From Alphaproteobacteria bacterium (lineage in GTDB: Bacteria; Pseudomonadota; Alphaproteobacteria; Micavibrionales; Micavibrionaceae): a stretch of 34,045 nucleotides of DNA. This document shows, one piece after another, positions 15,609-24,425 of this stretch. Each line of letters opens with the position of its first letter. Within the stretch, counting starts at the first letter, position 1. The position numbers were made by a program, and so were the translations under genes. The DNA lies in NCBI GenBank assembly GCA_021208265.1, contig JAJOJU010000044.1, forward strand, positions 1 to 34,045. Reading direction: 5' to 3'. Below the pieces are notes generated by a model. That model had not been told where the DNA came from. It saw only the letters and a program-made list of their open reading frames with translations, and ran no database searches.

Positions 15609-16223
15609 ATGCAGGGAGAAAAACTAACAATCACATTCAATAATCTGAATGAACAAGCTGTTAAACGGCTGGGTCGCGCTGTGGGGCGCTTGGTACAAAA
15701 TCTCTACCGCGAAGGTTATAACCTGCACGCTGACCCTAAGAGCGGTCATCAGGCGATGTTTGTTTGCGTTGATGGCGAGATGGCCTCGGGCAAATCAACC
15801 CTGTCATCGGCTATTCTGACGTCTGGTATCAATGAAGCTGATATGCGTCAGGATTGTCAGGTGATGACGGTGCCCTTGAAGCACGATCTGGATTTGGGGC
15901 GCGATGTGCTGATCTGGGAGAGCTGGTGGTCCTTAAGCAGGGGGCAGCAAGACCGCGTGCGCGATTGCTGGGTAACCAACCCCTTTCGTTGTGATGTTCT
16001 TATCATTGAAAAATCTGTGCCGGACCGTATCTTGCCGGGGATCGAGATTTTAGAACACGCCCATAATCTGCCGCAAAATATGCGATCACTGGAAATAAAA
16101 ATTGATGTTCAGGGAAAGGATATGCGCGGCGTTACCATTACTCTGCCACAGCATTCCGCACGGGCGCTTCCCCACTGGAATGCCTTCCGGCAGGAAGCAT
16201 GCCCGCCGGAAGCTGTAATTTAA
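15609..16223 (+). CDS. P-loop NTPase, possibly TsaE-like
   Basis: This 204-residue soluble protein has a clear Walker A in CVDGEMASGKSTLSSAI (about residues 53-69). Later come DVLIWESWWSLSRGQQDRV and then DVLIIEKSVPDRILPGIEIL, ending with an Arg before a final beta strand (MRGVTITLPQ). The order P-loop, acidic strand, liE..P..lP and basic-beta end is reminiscent of TsaE, the ATPase that helps form the t6A modification of tRNA. The acidic and tryptophan-rich middle does not match TsaE well, so this is only a suggestion. The start has no strong ribosome site and lies close to the promoter-like TTGACA. It converges with the M16 peptidase gene, 3 bases apart. Confidence 0.5.
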   Translation: MQGEKLTITFNNLNEQAVKRLGRAVGRLVQNLYREGYNLHADPKSGHQAMFVCVDGEMASGKSTLSSAILTSGINEADMRQDCQVMTVPLKHDLDLGRDVLIWESWWSLSRGQQDRVRDCWVTNPFRCDVLIIEKSVPDRILPGIEILEHAHNLPQNMRSLEIKIDVQGKDMRGVTITLPQHSARALPHWNAFRQEACPPEAVI

Positions 16224-16226
16224 GCC

Positions 16227-17480
16227 TTAGAGATCTTTTTTGAACTCATCCAGTGTAGGCAGACTGTCTTGCGGGCCGATGGCGGCAAGATGGAGTCCGT
16301 TTTTAAACATGCGGTGAGACGCATCATTGACGTCATCAAGCGTTACGCTTGCATAACGATTGTACATTTCATCAAAATCAAGCGGCTTTTCACCCAGGAA
16401 ATTTGTGCCGAAGGTTCTGGCGCGCGCACCAATGCTCTCCATTCCTTTATACAAATCATTCTTCAAACCAGTCATGCTTTTATCCAGCTCGGCTTGTGTG
16501 ATTGTGCCGCGAGATTTTTTGATCTCATCTTTTACAACCGTCATAAAGGTGTCTTTGTCTTGCTTATTAATTCCGGCAGAGAAAATACCGAATTCCCCCA
16601 CACCTTCATAAGTTTGTGCGCCGGCCTGAATGCCGTATACCAGTCCACGTTTTTCACGGACTTCCTGATGTAAGCGTGAAGACATTCCGGAGCCCATAAT
16701 GTCACCGTATATAGCTTCAGCTAAGGCTTCCTTGGTTCCGGAAGGAGAAGCTTCGCAGCCCAGATAAACATTTAATTGTTCAATCGGGCGACCTTCAATG
16801 GCCTCGCCGCCGCGTACACTGGCAGCCGCAAATGTGTTCTTAAGGCCGGGCTTCAGGTCTTTGGCGGCATTGCTGACCAGATCAATAACCTGATCACGGT
16901 CAAAATTACCACTGATAACAAAAGCCATATTGGGGGCTGTATAGAGTTTTTCCTTGAAACGCACCAGATCATCGCGCTGGAAAGATTTAATATTGTCTTT
17001 GGGGCCAAGGATAGGCTGGCCCATGGATTGATCCAGACCGTAAGCGGCCTCATCTGCCAGATGGCTGGTGTGGGCGCTGGGGTTTTGGTAGTACGTATTA
17101 ATCTCCGATAAAATTGCGCCGCGTTCTATTTCCATTAAATCCTGCGGAAAAGTCGGGTTGAATACCATGTCAGTCAGGATATCAATCATTTGTGGCACGG
17201 CTTCTTTCAGGCCTGTGCAGTGATAAGCTGTATTTTCCTTGCTGGTATAAGCGTTGATGTCTACGCCCATAGAGTCTGGAATTTCATTGATTTGATCATT
17301 TGTATATTTCTGCGATCCGCGGAAAAACATGTGTTCCAGAAAGTGCGACAGACCGCTTTCCTTGTCTGTTTCGAAGCGTGAACCGGCGCGGCACCAGATG
17401 CCGAGCGAAGCGCGCTCCACATGCGGTACATGGTCAAGAATAATGGTGAACCCGTTATCAAGGGTGATGATTTCTGGCAT
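16227..17480 (-). CDS. M16-family zinc peptidase (processing-peptidase-like)
   Basis: This 417-residue protein shows the inverted zinc motif HFLEH (46-50) with the distal glutamate Glu126 in GAILSEINTY, exactly 76 residues after the second His as in the HxxEH(x76)E rule. A glycine-rich region in the C-terminal half (YGDIMGSGMSSRLHQEVREK) is also typical of mitochondrial-processing-peptidase-beta-like bacterial proteins. There is no signal peptide, so it should act in the cytoplasm or on emerging peptides. Length and intact frame match the family. GGGAG lies 6 bases before the ATG. A separate promoter is likely, since folD begins on the same strand upstream with an ~80-base gap. Confidence 0.88.
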   Translation of the reverse strand: MPEIITLDNGFTIILDHVPHVERASLGIWCRAGSRFETDKESGLSHFLEHMFFRGSQKYTNDQINEIPDSMGVDINAYTSKENTAYHCTGLKEAVPQMIDILTDMVFNPTFPQDLMEIERGAILSEINTYYQNPSAHTSHLADEAAYGLDQSMGQPILGPKDNIKSFQRDDLVRFKEKLYTAPNMAFVISGNFDRDQVIDLVSNAAKDLKPGLKNTFAAASVRGGEAIEGRPIEQLNVYLGCEASPSGTKEALAEAIYGDIMGSGMSSRLHQEVREKRGLVYGIQAGAQTYEGVGEFGIFSAGINKQDKDTFMTVVKDEIKKSRGTITQAELDKSMTGLKNDLYKGMESIGARARTFGTNFLGEKPLDFDEMYNRYASVTLDDVNDASHRMFKNGLHLAAIGPQDSLPTLDEFKKDL

Positions 17481-17562
17481 TGTAAACTCCCTGTTTTATA
17501 CTCTTTATAGTTATACAAGGAGTAGCAGGGCGGAACGTTCCTGTAAAGAAGATCGGTTTTTA

Positions 17563-18420
17563 TTATGCTGCTTGACTGGCGGCAATGGTATTTGCCAGCA
17601 GGCAGGCGATTGTCATGGGGCCTACACCGCCCGGCACCGGGGTAATGGCAGACGCAATGCCTTGTGCCGCTTCAAAATCAACATCACCCACCAGTTTGCC
17701 CCCACCGTTAGTAGATTCAAGACGGTTAATACCGACATCGATCACGATCGCGCCGGGTTTGATCCATTCGCCTTTTACCATTAATGGCCTTCCCACGGCG
17801 GCAACCAGAATATCTGCCTGTTTGCAGATTTCCGGCAGGTTCTTTGTTTTGGAATGGGCTTGCGTGACTGTGCAGTTTTCAGAGAGCAGCAGCTGCGCCA
17901 TGGGCTTTCCGAACAGCAGTGACCGACCGATCACCACGGCATGAAGGCCGCTCAGGTCTTCTTTTACAGTTTTAATCAAGCGCAGCGAACCTTGCGGCGT
18001 GCAAGGCACAAGGCCGGTTTTATCGCCCGCAATCAGTTTGCCCTGATTGATGAAGCTAAGGCCATCCACATCCTTTGACGGTGCGATGGATTGCACAAGA
18101 GCGTCACTATCCAGATGATCCGGCACGGGCAGCTGTAGCAAAATGCCATGCACCTGCGGGTTGTCGTTAAAGGCCGCAATTTCGGCGGCAACTTCGGCCT
18201 GCGTAGCCTGTGCAGGCAGGCGTGATTCAAAGCTTTTGATGCCGACAGCCTCACAGGCTTTGACTTTGTTGCCTACATAGACATGGCTGGCAGGGTCATC
18301 GCCTACCAAAATAACGGCAAGACCGGGCTGTGCAGGAAGTTTTTCAACTTCTTCCTTAAGAGAGTTGCGCAAGTCCGCTGCGACCGTCTTTCCATCGATA
18401 ATCGCCGTTTCGTATTTCAT
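17563..18420 (-). CDS. folD: Bifunctional methylene-THF dehydrogenase / methenyl-THF cyclohydrolase
   Basis: The product has 285 residues, the usual FolD length. It interconverts 5,10-methylene-THF, methenyl-THF and 10-formyl-THF using NADP, supplying one-carbon units for purines and formyl-Met. Family motifs are [17 protein letters not shown] (Tyr48 and catalytic Lys52), [20 protein letters not shown]-type [27 protein letters not shown] (Rossmann loop) and the terminal [16 protein letters not shown]. The YggT gene precedes it on the same strand with a 12-base gap, so the two are probably co-transcribed. Confidence 0.95.
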   Translation of the reverse strand: MKYETAIIDGKTVAADLRNSLKEEVEKLPAQPGLAVILVGDDPASHVYVGNKVKACEAVGIKSFESRLPAQATQAEVAAEIAAFNDNPQVHGILLQLPVPDHLDSDALVQSIAPSKDVDGLSFINQGKLIAGDKTGLVPCTPQGSLRLIKTVKEDLSGLHAVVIGRSLLFGKPMAQLLLSENCTVTQAHSKTKNLPEICKQADILVAAVGRPLMVKGEWIKPGAIVIDVGINRLESTNGGGKLVGDVDFEAAQGIASAITPVPGGVGPMTIACLLANTIAASQAA

Positions 18421-18432
18421 GTGAAGATGTCC

Positions 18433-18708
18433 TTAATAGAATACAGGAATGATGATAAAGCGCTCAAAAAGCGATAGCCCAAAAATCACAATAATCGGCG
18501 TAATATCAATACCACCAATGGGAGGAATATATTTACGCAACGGCTTGTATAGGGGGTCGGTTAATCTGTTTAAAAGACGCACCAGATTACGAGCCTGCGG
18601 GTTTTGCGGGTTGATGATCTCAAAGGCCAGAAGCCAGCTAACGGCAACCTGCACGATGATAATCATCACGTAAAACTGGATGGCCAGTGAGAGTATGTAT
18701 CCGATCAT
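18433..18708 (-). CDS. YggT family membrane protein
   Basis: The product is about 91 residues from the ATG at 18,708; another ATG two codons earlier at 18,714 is equally possible. Starting further upstream would add a Cys-rich tail that is antisense to the next gene and is rejected. Two hydrophobic segments (GYILSLAIQFYVMIIIVQVA and ITPIIVIFGLSLFERFIIIP) flank the family signature LTDPLYKPLRKYIPPIGGID. YggT proteins are small integral inner-membrane proteins implicated in osmotic tolerance and, in some bacteria, in cell division. The specific function here is not shown. It is upstream of folD on the same strand. Confidence 0.8.
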   Translation of the reverse strand: MIGYILSLAIQFYVMIIIVQVAVSWLLAFEIINPQNPQARNLVRLLNRLTDPLYKPLRKYIPPIGGIDITPIIVIFGLSLFERFIIIPVFY

Positions 18709-18765
18709 AGGCATGGAGAGGTTTTTACTCCGAATGCCTGAGGAGCGCAAAGGTTTTTTTATCAG

Positions 18766-18777
18766 AGTTTTAAAACT
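18766..18777. promoter_or_regulatory. 12-base perfect palindrome between divergent genes
   Basis: AGTTTTAAAACT, bracketed by CAG and CTG, lies in the 88-base gap between the divergent YggT and HExxH-protein genes. It is a candidate operator for either direction, though short AT palindromes also arise by chance. Confidence 0.3.
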
Positions 18778-18796
18778 TCTGAGGTAATCTTTATGA

Positions 18797-19522
18797 ATGA
18801 TAGGTTTTGACCCGTTAACAGTGACATCTTTGTTGGTTCTGGCGGCTTCGCAACCGACCTGCACGGCACCACAACCCGCACAGATCAAGGTGACGCCGCG
18901 CACGGCTGATGTGCAGCTGATCACCAGCCACACACTGGGTGATCTGCAAACTGTGCAGACGGACACCATCAACCCGCACAGCTTTGGCGGGGTATCATAT
19001 CTGCAGGGTTTTGCCAGCGGGCGGATTGCGGTGAACCCGTCCGTGAAGCTTAATTACACGCAAGATAAACGCAGCGGCGCTGTGTGTCTGTACTACGAAA
19101 CCGTGAATATTGAGATTGCGATTGATCCTAAAATTTACATCGCCAAGGAAGTCTATGATGACCGCTGCATGGGTAAGGCGACTTACGATCATGAAATGAA
19201 ACATGTGATGACCGACCGGGTGATCGTCAATAAATACGCCAATGTCATGGGGCAGAAGGTATTAGCGGGCTTGCAGGAGCGCGGTTTTGTCGCCGGACCG
19301 TTTTATAAATCCGAACATGTGACCGCGGCAGCTGAACGCATGCAGCACACTGTTTTCCAGCTTCTGGAGCGTGAATATAAGCGCTTGGAGCTAGACCGCG
19401 AGGATGCTCAAGGCGAGGTTGACAGTATAGAGGAATATGACCGCGTGGACGCGCTATGTCCTGATTTCAAGGAAATGCCGCAAAGTCTGGAAGCGTATTA
19501 CGCGACTAAGAAAAAGCAGTAG
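18797..19522 (+). CDS. Exported HExxH protein, putative metallopeptidase
   Basis: The protein has 241 residues. A hydrophobic N-terminus (VTSLLVLAASQPTCTAP) suggests export, but it lacks the basic start of a normal signal peptide, so the true start may differ. HEMKH (132-136), preceded by KATYD, is a zinc-metallopeptidase-type HExxH, and a Cys pair (97 and 124) brackets the preceding region. The arrangement 'CM-x3-YDHExxH' recalls periplasmic DUF922-like predicted peptidases. That resemblance is from memory. The C-terminal third is helical and charged. It is divergent from YggT and its end overlaps the end of the PLP-enzyme gene by 17 bases. Confidence 0.6.
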   Translation: MIGFDPLTVTSLLVLAASQPTCTAPQPAQIKVTPRTADVQLITSHTLGDLQTVQTDTINPHSFGGVSYLQGFASGRIAVNPSVKLNYTQDKRSGAVCLYYETVNIEIAIDPKIYIAKEVYDDRCMGKATYDHEMKHVMTDRVIVNKYANVMGQKVLAGLQERGFVAGPFYKSEHVTAAAERMQHTVFQLLEREYKRLELDREDAQGEVDSIEEYDRVDALCPDFKEMPQSLEAYYATKKKQ

Positions 19523-20618
19523 AAAGATCAGCGATTAGATCTTCCGCTTCTTCAATCCCCACGGATAATCTCAGCAGGTTTTCCTTTACGCCGGCTTTTT
19601 CACGGGCCTCAGCGCCCATAGCCACATGCGTCATGCTGGCGGGATGACAGATCAGGCTTTCCGTGCCGCCGAGTGACTGGGCAAGGGCAAAGATTTCCAG
19701 CCTATCCGTAAACGCCTTCACATCGCCTTTCAGCTCAAAACTCAGCATCGCGCCGATGCCGGGATAATAAAGGGCCTCCACATGGTCTTGCCCGCGCAAA
19801 AATTCCACGATGGCGCGGGCGTTATCCTGTGCCTTGTTTATGCGAATATTAAGTGTGCGCAGGCCGCGCAGCGTCATATATGAATCAAACGGCGCGCCGA
19901 TCAATCCAAAAGAATTCGCCCAGAAATCAAGCTCGTCCCACAGCTCCTTGGTTTTGGTGATCACGGCGCCGCCCACCACATCACTGTGTCCGTTCAGGAA
20001 TTTGGTAGTGGAGTGAAAAGCAATATCCGCCCCCAGCGTCAGCGGTTTTTGCAGGGCGGGGGATAGAAACGTATTATCGCACACCACGATACATTCCGGG
20101 TTTTGCGTTTTGACGGTGCGGGTGATGCTTTCAATATCCGCCAGCCGCATCACGGGGTTGGATGGGCTTTCAATCAGCACCATGCGCGATTTTTTTGCGG
20201 CAATCATTTGCGCAGAATCGCTGGCGTATTGGTCCATGAATTCCAGCTTGAAATGCCCTTTTTCAGCCAGTGCTGCCATCAAGCGGTAAGCCCGGCCATA
20301 GCAGTCATAGGGCGCTATCAGTAAATCTCCCGGTTTTAAAAGCTGCAAAACAAGCGCCAAAGCCGCCATGCCGGATGAAGTGACGGCCGCGCCGTAGCCC
20401 TCCTCCAGATCTGCCAAGGCATCACATAGATGATCGCGGGTGGGGTTGCGCACGCGGGAGTATGAGTAATGCGGATGATCCTCAAGGCTTTCCATCTTGT
20501 AAGTGGATGACAGGTAAAGCGGTGGAATTACGGCCTTATGGGCAGCGTCATCGCCAATGGCGGCTTGTACAAGGCGGGTAGCGGGGGCGGATGTTTCTTT
20601 CTTCATGTCTTGATTCAT
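19506..20618 (-). CDS. Cys/Met-metabolism PLP enzyme (cystathionine synthase/lyase family)
   Basis: The product is about 370 residues from the ATG at 20,618 (20,606 is possible; the frame opens at a TTG at 20,642). Family hallmarks are YSRVRNPTRDHLCDALADLE, the cofactor-binding VTSSGMAAL, IESPSNPVM, VVCDNTFLSP and the Schiff-base lysine in HSTTKFLNGHSDVVGG (about residue 206). It belongs with cystathionine gamma-synthases and beta- or gamma-lyases. The exact substrate cannot be set from sequence. In place of the usual ~17-residue stretch with HPxHxxA between YYPG and GAMLSFEL, this protein reads YYPGIGAMLSFELKG, an in-frame loss of about 50 bases near 19,755. Confidence 0.85.
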   Translation of the reverse strand: MNQDMKKETSAPATRLVQAAIGDDAAHKAVIPPLYLSSTYKMESLEDHPHYSYSRVRNPTRDHLCDALADLEEGYGAAVTSSGMAALALVLQLLKPGDLLIAPYDCYGRAYRLMAALAEKGHFKLEFMDQYASDSAQMIAAKKSRMVLIESPSNPVMRLADIESITRTVKTQNPECIVVCDNTFLSPALQKPLTLGADIAFHSTTKFLNGHSDVVGGAVITKTKELWDELDFWANSFGLIGAPFDSYMTLRGLRTLNIRINKAQDNARAIVEFLRGQDHVEALYYPGIGAMLSFELKGDVKAFTDRLEIFALAQSLGGTESLICHPASMTHVAMGAEAREKAGVKENLLRLSVGIEEAEDLIADLSTAFS

Positions 20619-20686
20619 ATCGCAGAGCGCAAGAGGCGTCAAAAAATTTACCGATTTTAAACCTTGTCAGCGCATGATATTATCCT

Positions 20687-20704
20687 ACGTGAAATTGCTC
20701 ACGT
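20687..20704. promoter_or_regulatory. Operator-like inverted repeat upstream of acnA
   Basis: ACGTGA (20,687-20,692) and TCACGT (20,699-20,704) are perfect reverse complements with a 6-base spacer, about 30 bases before the aconitase start. A -10-like TATTAT is at 20,678-20,683. A dimeric regulator site is plausible, but the regulator is unknown. Confidence 0.4.
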
Positions 20705-20735
20705 TTCTTATTTAAAATCAAAAGGATAATTAAGA

Positions 20736-23490
20736 ATGACTCGCACCGGTTCCGACAGCCTCCAGACACGCCAGACACTCACCGTTGATGGGAAGGAATA
20801 TGATTATTTCAGCCTGCCGAAAGCCGCCGAAAAAATCGGCGATGTATCAAAATTGCCTTACACGCTGAAAGTGTTGCTGGAAAACCTGCTGCGCTTCGAA
20901 GATAGCCGCAGCGTTTCAACGGATGACGTGAAAGCCGTGCAGGCGTGGCTTACGAATAAGGGCAAGACGGAGCATGAGGTGGCATACCGCCCGGCCCGCG
21001 TGCTGATGCAGGATTTCACAGGCGTTCCCGCCGTTGTGGATTTGGCGGCGATGCGCGAAGCCATGGTGTCGCTCGGCGGTGATCCGCAGAAGATTAACCC
21101 GCTGGTGCCGGTGGATCTGGTAATCGACCATTCCGTGATGGTGGATGAATTCGGTAATGCCAAGGCGTTCCAGCAGAATGTGGAGCTGGAGTTCGAGCGT
21201 AATAAAGAGCGTTATGAGTTTCTGAAATGGGGGCAAACGGCGTTCAAAAACTTCCGTGTGGTGCCGCCGGGCACAGGCATTTGTCATCAGGTAAATCTGG
21301 AATATCTGGCGCAGGCCATATGGGTGGCGGAAGATGAAAATAATAAAGGCCGCCATGTGGCCTATCCCGATACGTTGGTGGGTACAGACTCTCACACGAC
21401 CATGGTGAACGGTCTTGCCGTTTTGGGATGGGGTGTGGGCGGTATTGAGGCTGAAGCCGCGATGCTGGGCCAGCCCGTCTCCATGCTGATCCCGGAAGTG
21501 GTGGGCTTTAAGCTCACCGGTAAAATGAAGGAAGGCACAACGGCGACCGACCTTGTGCTGACCGTCACCAACATGCTGCGCGCCAAGGGCGTGGTGGGCA
21601 AGTTCGTGGAATTTTATGGTCCGGGTCTTGATAACATGACGCTGGCCGACCGCGCGACGATCGCCAATATGGCCCCTGAATATGGCGCGACTTGCGGGTT
21701 TTTCCCGATTGATAATGAAACGCTGAATTATCTGCGCTTTACAGGCCGTGATGAACACCGCGTGAAAGTGGTGGAAGAATACGCCAAGGCGCAAGGCATG
21801 TGGCGCGATGCATCCTCCCCGGACCCTGTGTTCACTGATACGCTGGAGCTGGATATGGGCAGCGTGGTGGCGACACTTGCCGGGCCGAAGCGTCCGCAGG
21901 ACAAGATTTTGCTGAAAGATGCCGCGGCTGATTTCAAAAAAAGTGCTGGCAGCATCCTTGGGCGTTGATGCCAAGGGCGCGGCTTCCGATATGCTGGAAG
22001 AGGGCGGTGGCGCCGTCCCCATGGATACGACCGACAAGGGCATTGCCGTAGCTGGAGAAAATTACAAGCTGAACCACGGCGATGTCGTGATTGCGGCTAT
22101 TACCAGCTGTACGAACACATCCAACCCGTCCGTGCTGATTGCTGCCGGTTTGGTGGCCAAGAAAGCGCGCGCCTTGGGGCTGGAGCGCAAGCCTTGGGTA
22201 AAAACATCCCTCGCACCCGGATCGCAGGTGGTCACTGATTATCTGGCCAAAGCGGGTTTGCAGGACGATCTGGATGCCATGGGCTTTAACCTTGTGGGGT
22301 ATGGCTGCACGACCTGTATCGGGAATTCCGGCCCGCTGCCGGGCCCGATTGGGGACGCGGTTGAGAAGGGTGATCTGAACGTGACGGCCGTTCTGTCTGG
22401 GAACCGTAACTTCGAAGGGCGTATTTCCCCGCATGTGAAATCGAATTATCTGGCATCCCCGCCGCTGGTGGTGGCTTATGCGATTGCTGGTTCGATGCAG
22501 ATCGACATGCTGAATGACCCGATCGCCAAGGATAAAAACGGTAAGGATGTGTTCCTGAAAGATATCTGGCCGACCAATGCCGAAATTCAGGATCTGATCA
22601 AGAAGAGCTTAAGCCGTGAAATGTTCGTTGAGCGTTACAGCGATGTGTTCAAAGGCCCGAAAGAATGGCAGGCTATTGGCGGTAAGGCATCCGGGCAGAC
22701 ATATCAATGGCAGGATGCATCGACCTATGTACAAAACCCGCCATTCTTCAGCGAAATGAAGGCGCAGCCGGCTCCCACCAGCGATATTACCGGGGCGTAT
22801 GCCTTGGCGATATTGGGTGATTCCGTGACCACCGACCACATTTCACCTGCGGGTTCCATCAAGAAAGACAGTCCGGCCGGTGCTTACCTGACGGAACATC
22901 AGGTACGGCCGATCGACTTTAATTCCTACGGCTCGCGCCGCGGTAACGACCGTGTGATGACACGCGGCACGTTTGCCAATATCCGCATCAAGAACGAGAT
23001 GCTGGAGGGCGTGGAAGGCGGCTATACGAAACACGTGCCCTCCGGTGAGCAGATGAGCATTTATGATGCGGCTGTCAAATACCGCGCTGCTGGTACGCCT
23101 CTAGTCGTGATCGGCGGCAAGGAATACGGTACGGGTTCCTCCCGTGACTGGGCCGCAAAAGGTACACGCCTTCTGGGCGTAAAAGCCGTGGTGGCGGAGA
23201 GCTTTGAGCGTATTCACCGTTCCAACCTTGTTGGGATGGGTGTTATGCCGCTGCAATTCAAAAACGGTGAAAGCCGTACATCGCTGGGCCTGAAAGGTAA
23301 TGAAACCTTTGATATCCACGGTATATCCGGCGATATCAAGCCGCGTATGGATGTCAAAATGACCATTCATTATGCGGACGGGAAGTCAAAAGATGTCACG
23401 CTTTTGTGCCGGATTGATACGTTGGATGAGGTCGATTACTACAAAAACGGCGGTATCCTTCACTATGTGCTAAGATCACTAGCGGCGTAG
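20736..23490 (+). CDS. acnA: Aconitate hydratase (AcnA type), one frameshift
   Basis: This [4Fe-4S] enzyme interconverts citrate and isocitrate in the TCA cycle. It reads in two frames joined near 21,936-21,942. The first 400 residues include [33 protein letters not shown] and [17 protein letters not shown]. The second frame carries the cluster cysteines in [10 protein letters not shown] and [14 protein letters not shown], and then the swivel-domain motifs [29 protein letters not shown] and [20 protein letters not shown]. Dropping one A from the A7 run joins ADFKK to [10 protein letters not shown]. The total of about 917 residues fits bacterial AcnA. AAAGGA precedes the ATG. It is convergent with, and only 3 bases from, the M48 gene. 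Confidence 0.93.
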
Positions 23491-23493
23491 TTA

Positions 23494-24380
23494 CTACAGA
23501 CCGGGAAAATGTTCGCAAGCATCGAGCTTTGTAGACATGATGTTGTGCACCCTGTTTCTTAATGCGGGGTGGGTCTGGGTTATTCTGTCTTCCCAGTAAA
23601 TATCTGTCTTGGTTGTAGGGGATATTGCCCGAAGGGCGCGAGCGGCGCTTTTGGAGTCACCTGTTGTCAGTACGGCGTTGCTGTCACAGCGAAATTCAGC
23701 GGCACGGCCAGATGCGTATTTTGCACAAAAAGTGACGAGTATGGACAAACATGTCAGCGGCAGGGTGCATGCAGCTTGCAGTAATTCCTGAGCCAGGGGG
23801 CTGGATTTCTGCCTGTGAGGCGAACTCCAGATCATACCCGGTTTTTAAAAAAGAGAAATATGCTGTAAGCCGTGCATAGGGCGCCGTATGCTATGGGCAG
23901 AAAAAATAGCGAAGTTTTTTTTGCGTCATTATTACGAATATGGTCGAGCTCATGCGCCATAATAAAATTGATCTGTTTGCGCTCTAACATCGCTACCAGA
24001 GGGCCTCCTATATGGGTATCCCCATAATAAGCGAAGGCATTATTTGCCCCATAACCGTGATTAATCAGAACGTATGAAGGGGACAAAACACCGGCCCTTT
24101 GTTTCAGCTGTTCATAGTCCTCTTTGATTTGAGTTGAGGGCTCTTCAACATTTTTCAGGACGGAATCTTTAAACCGCTTATGAACGGTGTCTTCCGGGGT
24201 GTGGGTTTTGTAGTGATAAAAGGCGGATAGCCCCAAACTGGCAAACATCATGAATGTAGAGGTCAAGGAATATCCGTTTAATACATAAAGGGAAGGGAGC
24301 ACGCTGGCATAGGAAAGCGTCAGATAGCCCGAATATTTGGCAGCAAAGATTTTATCCGGTTGTGTCCATTTCGGTAGCAT
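23494..24380 (-). CDS. Membrane M48-family zinc metallopeptidase, split in two frames
   Basis: The first frame (24,380 to 23,832) encodes two N-terminal membrane segments and the zinc motif HELDHIRNND (residues 143-152), then a third hydrophobic segment. The second frame (23,835 to 23,494) carries a fourth hydrophobic segment (LLQAACTLPLTCLSILVTFC) and RAAEFRCDSNAVLTTGD, which supplies the third zinc ligand Glu as in the M48 'ExxxD' element. Neither half is complete alone. The stop of the first overlaps the ATG of the second (ATGA). One extra G in CCGGGTATG or a change in the A5 run just before would fuse them. M48 (HtpX/Ste24-like) proteases degrade or process membrane proteins. There is no clear ribosome site at the start. 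Confidence 0.75.
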
Positions 24381-24425
24381 GAAGATGGTGTACCAGATTT
24401 TATGTAATATGTAAATAAAAACATA

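Noticed and set aside
18709-18972. Long N-terminal extension of the YggT protein
   Set aside because: It is antisense to the exported HExxH protein, has unnatural composition and no ribosome site. YggT starts at 18,708 or 18,714.
21936-21942. Programmed ribosomal frameshifting in acnA
   Set aside because: Aconitase is not known to use it, the required shift is +1 with no recoding signals visible, and many other genes in the window show similar breaks.
20916-22043. 375-residue minus-strand frame
   Set aside because: It is antisense to aconitase, His-rich and without motifs, a classic long shadow of a GC-biased gene.
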